Positions 10,801 to 20,700 of a stretch of DNA of 64,000 bases are shown here, piece after piece. The position numbers were made by a program, and so were the translations under genes. Origin of the DNA: Allacma fusca (Eukaryota; Arthropoda; Collembola; Symphypleona; Sminthuridae); NCBI GenBank assembly GCA_947179485.1, contig OX359249.1, positions 53,269,402 to 53,333,401 of the forward strand, written 5' to 3'. The notes beneath the pieces are model-generated. The model saw nothing but the letters and a program-made list of their open reading frames with translations, made no database searches and was not told the DNA's origin. How positions within the stretch are numbered: the first letter of the stretch is position 1; the number at the start of each line of letters is the position of its first letter.

Positions 10801-11629
10801 TATTCATAGTATTCTATTTAACCATAGATTTTTATTTATTCATAGTATTCTATTTAACCATAGATTTTTATTTATTCATAGTATTCTATTTAACCATAGA
10901 TTTTTATTTATTCATAGTATTCTATTTAACCATAGATTTTTATTTATTCATAGTATTCTATTTAACCATAGATTTTTATTTATTCATAGTATTCTATTTA
11001 ACCATAGATTTTTATTTATTCATAGTATTCTATTTAACCATAGATTTTTATTTATTCATAGTATTCTATTTAACCATAGATTTTTATTTATTCATAGTAT
11101 TCTATTTAACCATAGATTTTTATTTATTCATAGTATTCTATTTAACCATAGATTTTTATTTATTCATAGTATTCTATTTAACCATAGATTTTTATTTATT
11201 CACAGTATTGTATTTAATCATAGATTTTTATGTATTCACAGTACTCTATTTAATCATAGATTTGTATTTATTCACAGTATTCTATTTAATCATAGATTTT
11301 TATTTATTCACAGTATTATTATCATATTTTTATGGATCTGATTTACAGCGGTGTTAATTGCGGAGTACGTACGAAGCACTCGAAAAGCTAATGCCGAAGA
11401 AGAAGAACGCAAGGCTGAGATGACTAAAATTCACACAGACCTGGTCGATTTACGTGAAGTAAATTCTAAACTAGAAGCCGAACTTCAAGAACTATTCAGA
11501 ATTCTTCATGTTAATATTCCTGCAATACCCAATCAAAGCAACAATGTAGGTAGCAAATCAGTATTACCCGCTACAGCAGCACCAGCCCCACCTTCGAAAG
11601 GCGCATCTGGGACACCGGGGGTGAAATAG
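4670..11629 (+). CDS. OPA3: OPA3, optic atrophy 3 homologue (three-exon gene, spliced span)
   Basis: Three exons (4670-4808, 10533-10676, 11349-11629) join in phase 1/1 to give 187 aa; human OPA3 is 179 aa. The family is recognised from [21 protein letters not shown] near the N-terminus, [12 protein letters not shown] at the first junction, YHWVEVK just after it, and [19 protein letters not shown] in exon 2. OPA3 is a conserved mitochondrial membrane protein (also reported on peroxisomes) linked to mitochondrial shape and lipid metabolism, with mutations causing optic atrophy in humans. Its molecular activity is not settled. The N-terminal hydrophobic and basic segment fits mitochondrial targeting. 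Residues about 100-145 ([20 protein letters not shown] region) are predicted coiled coil. The C-terminal tail is Ala/Pro-rich. All three exon joins restore family sequence exactly, so the gene looks intact. It is convergent with the large minus-strand gene. Confidence 0.95.
5981..6062. repeat. Perfect 82-bp palindrome, no spacer
   Basis: Two 41-bp arms match exactly, centred between 6021 and 6022, with arms starting CGAGATATGGGAAGAC. The next pair outward (5980/6063) does not match. It could be a tiny foldback MITE or a recent inverted duplication. No direct flanking repeat is evident. Confidence 0.95.
7765..7925. repeat. Truncated copy of the AAGTTCAAGT-word hAT-like family
   Basis: Reiterated ACTTGAACTTGA words end at TTGAGCGCAGCTCTG. 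This is the same terminal sequence, in the opposite orientation, as the left end of the complete element at 49387-50396. The other terminus is missing. Confidence 0.55.
8309..10281. mobile_element. Non-autonomous hAT-like element, GGCATTTTGGGCATTTT-word family
   Basis: The terminal inverted repeat is CAGGGTTGCAAAAATGAAAA-like (left end CAGGGTTGCAAAATTG). It is flanked by exact 8-bp duplications CCCATGAT at 8301-8308 and 10282-10289. The arms consist of GGCATTTTGGGCATTTTC words, reversed in the right arm. It is interrupted by the 962-bp element at 8387-9348, so the original length was about 1.0 kb. No transposase frame. Confidence 0.88.
8387..9348. mobile_element. Nested hAT-like element, ATTCGAATAC-word family
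   Basis: The ends are CAGGGACGGGA and, complementary, TCCCGTCCCTG. The flanks are exact 8-bp duplications GCCTAGGG at 8379-8386 and 9349-9356. Both arms are reiterated ATTCGAATAC/GATTCGAATTC words. It is inserted in the left arm of the element at 8309-10281, which makes it younger. Confidence 0.88.
10533..10676 (+). CDS. OPA3: OPA3 exon 2
   Basis: 144 bp, entering and leaving in phase 1. It encodes [11 protein letters not shown] through [19 protein letters not shown], the most conserved part of the family. Acceptor CTGACTAG precedes it and donor G|GTAATT follows at 10677. The reading frame happens to continue open through the following intron. Confidence 0.93.
10684..11318. repeat. 36-bp minisatellite filling OPA3 intron 2
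   Basis: Seventeen full 36-bp units (10684-11295) plus a partial unit, of the form ATTTTTATTTATTCATAG plus TATTCTATTTAACCATAG. Central units are identical and the outer ones carry point changes. Because 36 is a multiple of three and the unit lacks a stop in this frame, exon 2's frame stays open to 11341. The donor at 10677 and acceptor at 11348 show this is intron. Confidence 0.95.
11349..11629 (+). CDS. OPA3: OPA3 exon 3
   Basis: Follows acceptor TTTACAG and reads [20 protein letters not shown], then a heptad-like charged helix ([20 protein letters not shown]) and an Ala/Pro-rich tail ending GTPGVK and a TAG stop. The position after the second conserved junction and the coiled coil match OPA3. 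Confidence 0.92.
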
Positions 11630-11908
11630 TTTCGAGTTAGATTGAATTATTATTTTAAAGGTTATTATCAAATAACGTCATTACTTGTTGCTAATGATGC
11701 AACCAAATATCTTACGAATTAATAGTGCTATCGTGTTGCAATTTGTAATAATACTTCGAGTTCCAGATACTGCAAGAAAAAGCTGTGTCGGGGTGTATCG
11801 TGAGCTCATTCGTTGCTAATTGCAATACGTGAGTATGACTGGCACTACTAAGATTGTATTGCAAACAGTGTAGTCGTATTAATACTTGATTGGATTGTAT
11901 TTCATATA

Positions 11909-11914
11909 AATAAA
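11909..11914 (+). promoter_or_regulatory. OPA3: Candidate OPA3 poly(A) signal
   Basis: AATAAA 280 bp after the OPA3 stop, the first good match downstream. Confidence 0.4.
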
Positions 11915-12272
11915 ACTGATGAGTTTTCATCATGTCGTTGTGTCTGCTTATCTGTGCGGACGATATCTGGTGAATTAATGAATTCCATCAATTCATTTTT
12001 ACAGGCATTTATTAGGTAAAATTTAAGAACCCTTATTGTTTTTGAAGGTGATTGGATCATCCGTTTGACCTCAGAAAATTAAATGAGGTCACGTATAAAC
12101 ATTCAACTTCCTATATAGGAGGAAACTGGGTAGTATAACTTGCGCCATCTACAGTCGGATTTCCTGTTTACATTTAATTGTCTTTTTCATCGACCGATAG
12201 ATGTAATAACACGTACACGCATGAAATAAACAACAAAGCCAAATGGAACAATCAGATTTAAAAAGTAATAAG

Positions 12273-12864
12273 CAAAGGTGTCCAAAAGGTTCAGCCTACC
12301 TAAAATACTACATATTTTTTGCAGCTTTGCCTTCCCTACATATTAACCTATATTATTTATCAAAAATAAATTGCCTACCTATTTTCCTACATATATACTA
12401 CTGTAATGTTTCTGCCTATATTTTAGCCTATAAAGGCCTATTTTTTAGCCTATAAAGACCTATTTTTTAGCCTATAAAGACCTATTTTAGCCTATAAAGG
12501 CTTATTTTTTCAACTAAAAATCATCTATGTATGTACGTGCAATCGTAACACATGAAAAAAATCGAACTACTAAAATGTCACGTATTTGAAGAATATTTTT
12601 GAGATTTATTTTAAGGTTAAATCAAATAATTGCTTGACAAATTTGTCAATAGATTATTAAATATGCCTATTTTTACCTTCGCAAACTGCCTACCTTGTTC
12701 CTAAATAAAAAGTGAACTCTTGCAGCTCCTACATATAATATAGGATTAATTTTAGCGGTAATTACTGCACCCTATTTTACTACCTATAATTACTTGGATT
12801 TTGCATCCTGCCTATTTTTATCCTATATATATAGGTCTATAAATAGGATATGTGGACACCTTTG
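12273..12864. mobile_element. Non-autonomous hAT-like element, AGCCTATAAAGGCCTATTTT-word family
   Basis: The ends are CAAAGGTGTCCA and the complementary TGGACACCTTTG. Exact 8-bp duplications GTAATAAG lie at 12265-12272 and 12865-12872. The interior is reiterated CCTATTTTTTAGCCTATAAAG words. Length 592 bp, no transposase. Confidence 0.88.
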
Positions 12865-13244
12865 GTAATAAGTACTGAAAGCTAATCGAAGAATTTACAT
12901 ACGAAAAATCAATTCAATTCTAGAATTTGCTAGAATCTAAGGCCGCTGACTTGAGTGTGCCCTTAGTGAAAATGATGCGTAAATGGACCGCACTATTCCA
13001 TATTTTCCATAGTATTAGCGAAACTGAACAACATCCTTACCGTCAGTCGAGATTAATGTGTGGTGTGAAGCATGGAATCACAACCACGGAATTACGACAA
13101 CTTAAGTATAATAATGGTTCAACTGATGCTATACATACTCAACTATGCTCAACCGAATTTTTGAATCCCGAAATCCGCCACTATCGATATGTAAACAAAT
13201 GAGTTGTTAATTCTAAATAGTACTCCTTGTTGTACCCCTAATGA

Positions 13245-13590
13245 CACTGACGTCAAATTGAGGTCTTGGGAATATTTCTGATACACTGAGTTTAATCTGC
13301 AGTCATGGAGCTACTTGTGATCCACTGAGTTAATCTGCAGTCATGGAGCTACTTGTGATCCACTGAGGTCATGGAACGACTTGTGACCCACTAAGGTCAA
13401 ATTGAGGTTATGGGAATACTAGTTAACCACTAAGGTCAAATTGAGGCTATGGGAATACTAGTTAACAACTAAGGTCAAATTGAGGTTATAGGAGTACTTG
13501 TTATCCACTGTCATATTGAGGTTATGCAGCTGTTTGTTATCCGTCTAAGGTTTATATGAGGACATGTAGCTAACTAATAAATCATTGAGG
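13245..13590. repeat. Degenerate ~39-bp tandem array
   Basis: About eight diverged units of the form ACTAAGGTCAAATTGAGG then TTATGGGAATACTAGTTAACC. The central units are most alike and the flanking ones degenerate. Confidence 0.8.
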
Positions 13591-13982
13591 TCAATAGTAG
13601 ATCGTTTGACAGCCTTTTTGCTTTTTGATGGTATTTCAAATTTACGATTTTCGTGCCAGACATTTACACCAGCATTTTGAGGTGCTTTTGAGCTTGCAGG
13701 CGGTGAGAGGACCGTCTGCAGTTTCAAAAATGAAGCCTATCTTGGAAAATCAATTCTTGCTCTTAAAAGAATCATTTGATCTAGTTTTGTTGTTTTCGAA
13801 AACGAATTTTGTTTGTTTTGTTCAAATAACAATAATTGAACAAAAGATCAAACTAAATGCGAACAATATTACAGCACTGCATGCGTCAAAAACAATAACA
13901 TTATTATAATTATAATTATGCGGCAAGGAAAATTAACTACGTTGTTTAAAGTTGGACATGATGGTTTAAAAAAATTATATTG

Positions 13983-13988
13983 TTTATT
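13983..13988 (-). promoter_or_regulatory. Candidate poly(A) signal of the minus-strand LPMO-like/DOMON gene
   Basis: AATAAA on the minus strand, about 307 bp beyond the stop at 14295. Confidence 0.35.
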
Positions 13989-14294
13989 TTCCCGTCTCCG
14001 AAAACAGCTTCAAACCGTTGTTTGGGTTTGAAGCAACGTTTGAAATCAAAAGAATTTTTGCACAGTAAGTACTCGTATTAACGTATTAAAATATCATGAT
14101 GCGTAGAATAAACAACATGGCAAGTTATATTAAATCATACGGAATATGAAACTAAATTACTACGTCTTGGTAGTGGACGACGCCAAGCGATCGCATGGTG
14201 TATCATATATATATATATATAAATGTTAAGGACACAATGACAATTCAACATTTGAAATTTTGCAATTATTTTCAATACTTCCTCTTAAATCCAC

Positions 14295-14729
14295 CTAATT
14301 TTTGTTGTGGTCGACATAAACACGAACAACTTCACCGGAATATTTCCTCTGTGAAGGCATGAAATAAAAATCTGTATTGTGCGCTCCTAAACCTCCGCCA
14401 CCTCCGTTGTTTCTACTTTGATGTTGATGTGGATGTTGATTTGCAGGTCTTGGAAGCGAACGATAGCTGGGCGGTAAGTCGTGACTTTCCTCGTTGTAAG
14501 CATGTCTGTTGCCATACTCTTGATGGCCACTTCGTTGACTTGTACCGTAATGACCGTCTTCATGGTATGGTCGTGGTTTCGGGATGTGATGACCATTGTT
14601 AGTATGTACAGGGTTTGCTTGAAGAGGTATTGCATTGACTTGTAATTGTTTCTCGTCGTAAGCATCATAGCCGTAGTTAGTTTCGGAATAATCTCTCCAC
14701 GCCATCCCAGACCCACTACCTGGAGAGCC
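14295..14729 (-). CDS. LPMO-like/DOMON gene exon 9: cytoplasmic tail and stop
   Basis: Begins after acceptor TTCTGCAG in phase 0: GSPGSGSGMAWRDYSE. The 144-aa tail is rich in His, Asn, Gly and Tyr, contains LPPSY (a PPxY-type WW-domain ligand), a short Gly run, and ends FYFMPSQRKYSGEVVRVYV followed by six more residues and a stop. The compact conserved-looking end contrasts with the low-complexity middle. No second transmembrane segment. Confidence 0.85.
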   Translation of the reverse strand, partial: GSPGSGSGMAWRDYSETNYGYDAYDEKQLQVNAIPLQANPVHTNNGHHIPKPRPYHEDGHYGTSQRSGHQEYGNRHAYNEESHDLPPSYRSLPRPANQHPHQHQSRNNGGGGGLGAHNTDFYFMPSQRKYSGEVVRVYVDHNKN

Positions 14730-17700
14730 CTGCAGAATTAGAAATTCACTAAGTTAAAGCATATCAGCATATTCAAACACATTTATGGATGGATGCGCTA
14801 TTGCATTGAATATATCAAGTGGGTATTTAATTTCGCACTCATTCAGAACTAGAGTAATTGTTGGAAACCGTAACAAATATGTTCTTTTTGAAAAATATCT
14901 TGCGTATGTAGCTGAGATATAGCAGTGTAAATTTATCTTCATTTTTTAAACTGCATCCATCCGAAATTATCGGCTTTTCATCATCAACCCTCAGCACTAA
15001 ACAAAATTTGACTACGTCAGACTAGTATCAACCATGGTTAAATAATTGAAATATGCAGATAATGCTTAGAATCAATTTAAAAGTTGCCAGCTTTCGATCT
15101 TACACCGTGATCTTTATAAGGGCGTAATAAATATATTACACAGTATATATTTAATTCTCCCATTTTCTAGCAAAATCTTTTCCAGATTTACTGAGCTTTG
15201 TTTAACTGACCTAGATCACTATTTTCAATCACATGGGCCACGAACGTGAAAAGTCGCATTTTTTACTGATTTTGAATTCAGTATTTATTTCAACACAAGT
15301 TTTGACGTTTGGTTGGGTGAAATTTTATAGGCTTTCCAGGAAGCTACCTCATAGGTCTTGCGAATTGCCAGCATAAGCCCTAAACTTACAGAACAAGGTT
15401 AGGAGGAATTTCGTCTCAAGAGCACATCTGAGCAGGGGTCCGATTTCTGTATTTGTCCCTGGATCAGGGATTTTGAACAGTTCATAATTGAAGGAAACAA
15501 AGCCTACTTCGGGGTCGAAATCCCTGAGTTTGTTGAGCAAAAACAACATTTACCAAAAAATCCGTTTTTTGATGTAATAACGCTGATTCGTTGAGCAAAA
15601 CAACAAAATGTTTTAAAAAAATCGTTTTTGAGTAATAATATTTGATCTTATTGAGCAAAAAAATAACATTAAAAAAATCCTTTCCTTTGAAATATTCCTG
15701 TAGGGACACCCGTCCCACATAACCCTGATCTGAGGCAAACATGAAGAAGAAAGAAATCACTATCTTCAGATCTGATCGTTCTAAAAATATTTCCTAGCAT
15801 TGTGTTTGTGGTAAATCCGACGGGGCTTCATTTGACTCCAATTTAGCATTCCAAGTTAAAAATTTTGCGCTGCTGTACCAAAAATGTTACGCAATAGTTC
15901 AAATAAAGATAATTATGTTTCTTATGATAACTTAGAAGCAATAAAAACGTCACATTTTTGTGATCCGCTGAAAGTTTTGTTTGGTATATACTGATTGAAT
16001 GTTATCATTATAATATGCACACATTGCACACACAATTATCTTATCGTTTTTGAGTTTTCAGTTATACATGAAAAACAACATGTCTGAGAGCTAAAGATAC
16101 TATAAAAATATATAAATCATAATAAATATCTCGGTGTCAACTTTATATTTTATGATGAAATTGTATGCCATTAAGAACCGCTTCGCAAAAAATTCCGCAG
16201 TCAAACCGAAACGTTTGTGGCCACTCCACGTCTCATTTCCCGACCAAAAGCTTAATATTATCAACGAATTTAGTCTAATTGTTCCTTGCAGCATATTCCC
16301 GCAAACAAAGAAAGTTTACAAATACCAACATCTGCTATACTATTTGTTATACACAAAACTATAATATATACTGTATACTGTATGCATATATCCTAATGAA
16401 AGAACAGCCAGAGAAGCAGGGCTTCCTCATTTTCAGAATCCCAATCCCAAATCAGGACTCCAAACTAAAGTCAAATTAATTTAGGCGAAAAATCGCAATT
16501 CGTATTTTGTGTATATTCTTACAAGTTACAGGCGAATGTATTACACTATGATATTCATGCATATGCATAAACAACGATATCAAAGGGTTGTTTACTCGAA
16601 CGCAACTCATATAAAATTATTTGACCTTAGTATATTCGTACATTTTATTGGATTTAATACTTCAAGCTACAAATAATTTTTCACAGTAAAAGGTGAGCAG
16701 ATTTGTAAACAACTTTGGTTTTATAATTTACGAGAAACAGTAGCCCAGCCTTCACTCATCCAAAGAAATGATGCAATAACATCTTGTATGTACACAACAT
16801 CTGCTATGTTAATGAAGTTGTTATTTTGGAATCTGCCAATATTTGTCTCGCTAAATCAGAATTGCAATCTGTGCTTCTGAATGAATAAAAGCGGAAAAAT
16901 TCTACTGCTGCGACGAGGCAGCGCTAGCGCTGTATGGGGCTCCAAAGGAGCTTGACTGACTAATCTGTTTCTTGTTTGAATAAAATCGAAAAAGGGCTAT
17001 TGAGTTGTCAAAACCCGGGTAACCTGGAGTGGTTGGACCAATTAGGTTCATGAATGAATTTTTGGAAGATTTGTGCCTGGAGACTACACTGTATGTGTAC
17101 CAAGTTTCAACAAAATCTAATCGACGGTTCTTGAGTTATTGTATCCACATACAGACGCGTAGACATTAAAAAATACGGAGCGCTAGCGCTGATCCTAAAA
17201 AGTGCGTGTATGTAATGTATTCGGAAAAAAAGTACGCATGTAGGGTGGGATTTAGTTAAAAGTTAACCTGAGACGCACCACATTAACATAATACTCAATT
17301 TTTAGCGCTATCTCGTAAGAACCGTTGTAACAAGGGTTGCCTCGTTGTGCTCATTACTCAAAAGCAAATAGTCGGTGTTACAGACTGTATATTGATGTTA
17401 AAGCAGAAATATGAAATTATTTCTAGAAGTGAAAATTCTGTTTAAGACAGGAAAGAAAGAAAGCAAACCTGATGAATTGCGAGTTTAAATTGCGTTTAAT
17501 GATAAGGGAGTTCCATTTGGAGCCACCTTGGCAGCAGCAAAAATCAAAATATGCATTAACATTTTCCTCGAAATATGATAGCCACAGGTAATAGGCTACC
17601 GCTAATCTGTAATGCAATCATAATGCACAAATGTGAAAGATAAATACCTTGTGAGGAGAATTGCCAGTGGTTTTGTAAATTGTAATTCCGGCTTGGATAA

Positions 17701-20700
17701 CAGCTAAGGCAATTAGAGCAGCAACGCATCCTAGCACAATCCAAAACCTATTTCCACTGAAATAACCCCCGCTGACAGACTCTTCATCTTCTGTGGGAAC
17801 AACAATTGGCTCTTCATAAACTTGGGGCAAGTGTTGAGGATCAACCACTAATGCTCCAACTTTTCCAGTTAAAACCATTTCCCGTAGTAATTCCTGTATT
17901 TTTTCTCGATTCGCCAGCTCAGACTTTGGCGAAACAACCAAATTTAATTTAGCAAGAGCAGCCCCCTCATCACCATTGTTAATATCTGCTAATTGGATTG
18001 TGTTATAGCCGGAGTATTTCTTAAAGCTGGGTTCCAGCTCACGTCTCAACCTAATTCCAAGCTGCCTAAAATCTTCAGAATCTCTAGGTGGGGCTTGCCA
18101 ATTATTTCCTAGCCCACCTGTTAACTTAATGTCAAAAACATAATTTAAATTTGTTGGAGTTTTCGGTTTCTTAACTGGGTTGCATTTTCTTGAAATGCAA
18201 ATTCTATCTGAGCTGGCAATAGGGGGTTGCTCGTGCTTTCGGATTTTCTTTGACACAGCATCGTACGATCCTCCTTCAACCGGGAATAAGAAAAATCTGC
18301 ATTCATCCAAAGAAATGTCTCTTTCATCTGTAGATTTCATTGGCCGTGAAAAGGTCAATTTAACATTTCCATCAACGTAGCTGCCAGTCATTCCCGAGAT
18401 ATCCTGGTTGACGTCCAAAACTGGTGGAATGTAAGATGTCATGTAAGTATCCATTAGGAAATATTGTCCACTTGAAGTCACCCAACCTAAAACCGCGTCC
18501 GAATTCTTCATTTGGGGGGAATTGCTGAAACCTATTCCTGTCCAGCGATTGGACTTTTTTGTCTCAATGGTGAACATAACGGAGTCTGACTGAGGCTGGT
18601 AAACCCAGGTTGCGATGTAGGAGCAAGGTTTAGCCTTGTCATCAGTGGCGACGCAACCGTGCGGATATGACCAAGAATCGCCACAATCAATGGCTTTCTT
18701 CACGGCATTTCCTTCTGATACTGGTTCGGACAGGAAGTTGATGCGAGTGATTCCTCGTTGACTACCATGCCCATGGTATTTGATTTCATCCGGAACGTAG
18801 AAATCTTTAACCCCAGGGTTTTCTCTCTCCAGCCCAGATGCTGGTTTGTGGTAGTACTCACCTGGCTCCTGGCCCCTAGCCCATATCACATGCAATTCCC
18901 CGTTCAGGCTATGGTCTGGCGCATCTGTGGACAAGACTTTCCGTCTGAAAATTAGAACTGTCTGTCCGTCTTTCTCCCACCCCGTTGCTGAAGTTATATC
19001 CTCTTTGCCACCCCAAAATGGATCCAGCCTAGGTGTGGAACGATCTCTCGTGTAGTAGTCACGGATACGTGACCGAACTCCGTTTGCACCACCCATGATT
19101 AAGTCTATGCAGTCCATAGGATGAAAATCTCCCTTGGGTGCCCACTACATAAAACAAAAGTAGACACACAGTCGTCTAGATTTTTCATATCCATGTAGAG
19201 AATCATTGATTAGAGTTGCGTAGCAGGAAGCATCCCCAATTTACAATAAATAAAATCCAATCAATAATTAATCAAATGAAAATAAATGTGAAGGTGTCAC
19301 CTCAGAAGGCTTGAGTTCCTTAGTGCTACCGTCCTCATTACTACTACTACTTCCAGAAGGCTCTGCCTCAGATTCCGGTTCGCTATGGCTCCTCGTATTC
19401 TCTGGTTCAGGCTCAGAAGCTGAAGACTCTGGCTCGGATTCAGGCTCCGCTTTTGTCTCTGGTTCTATAATAATTACAACTTCATGTCCCAAATTCATAA
19501 ATCAAAACACAATCATGCAAAATATTTTTGCTCTAGCTGTAATATGCTACTAGTGATTCTATTGTAAGTAAATTGGTTAAGCATTGGGTTAAACGGCCGA
19601 GATATATAATTAACGAGATGCCGGATTCCTGTTCCATTTCGACAAATAGAGTAAAAGTAAATTTCGGTTTTAGTAGGAAATGTAGACTTTCGTAGCGGGA
19701 GTGCGTTCGTTACCATCAGTGATCAGATCGCATGGTTTTACCGAAACAAATTTTTTCTCAATTGTGAATTTTAAATGCACGGAATGAAACATTTAGTGTT
19801 TAGGGCGAAACACAAGGAAGAAGTGCCATTACGTGGGAAGATTCTTGACGTAAAGTGAAAAAAGTTAACGTTTACGGAGCGTTAATATTAATTTCGCATT
19901 CTGTGGATTCCATTGGATTTCTGTTGTGTTTACGAAGACAATTTTCATTTGGGATTTCTCCCTGAATTAGCTTACCTGGTTCAGCATGGGGAGCGTTACT
20001 AGCCCTCTTTGCCGTGGCTTGTTTCGTATCCAATGATTCAGCTTCTGGTTCTGGTTCCTGTTCTGGTTCTGCCCTGTCAACAAGCCTGGACGCTTTTGGT
20101 TTGACCAATGGCTCACCGGCTGATTCAGCCTCCGGTACAGCCTCTGATTCAGCTTTTGGCTCCGCTTCCGACTCTGCATTTGGTTCTGCTTCAGATTCTC
20201 CCTTCACTCCAGGCTCAGCCTTAGGTTCAGCTTCTGCTTCCGGCTTTAATCCTCTAAAATTATTTAAATTTGATTTGTTTATATAAAAACTACTGTGAAG
20301 AATGGGAATCCCAACCATATATATCAACAATTTCCATTCAACGAATGTTTTTTATTATCACTAACACTGTAGCAACATCTTGGCTGCTTTTGCCTTGCCG
20401 ACTTGTTCCAGTAGAAATACTGTCGTTTTGAATGTATGGCCAGCGTTTGCAGGTCTTATCAAAAGTTGCTGGTCGCCACCCAATTGCTCCGTATGACGTT
20501 CCGTTGATAATGAGGACGAATTCTAATTCCTTGTTTTGCTCCTTTGCTGCTGGAATAGTCTTATAGTACACAACCATTCTATCTGACAAAACTCTTTTCG
20601 TATGGCGCGATAAATCCAAAGGGGCATTGTGAGACGGTAATTTTGCAGAATTTCTCTTCGAACACTTTTCTCCGTGAAATCCAGGGTTACAGAAGCATTG

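Larger units (their letters stand above)
11915..13982. other. Intergenic region between two convergent genes
   Basis: Holds a hAT-like element (12273-12864) and a tandem array (13245-13590). Nothing else is recognised; short frames at 12927-13202 and 13625-13909 have no family resemblance. Confidence 0.5.
14730..17647 (-). other. Intron 8 of the LPMO-like/DOMON gene
   Basis: Donor AAG|GTATTT at 17647 and acceptor TGCAG at 14730. It contains a hAT-like element (15433-15727) and a dispersed AGCGCTAGCGCT-containing repeat (16905-17340). The rest shows nothing recognisable. Confidence 0.8.

Noticed and set aside
10544-11341. 265-aa frame with a 12-residue repeat as a novel repeat protein
   Set aside because: It is OPA3 exon 2 read through the donor into a 36-bp intronic minisatellite. 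The splice sites and phases give a normal OPA3 instead.
14387-14716. 109-aa minus-strand frame
   Set aside because: Shadow frame of exon 9 of the large gene; only the other frame connects to the transmembrane exon.
19311-20286. Ser/Gly-rich plus-strand frames opposite the acidic exons
   Set aside because: Antisense shadows of the E/P/A/S-rich exons 6 and 7, which have proper splice sites on the minus strand.
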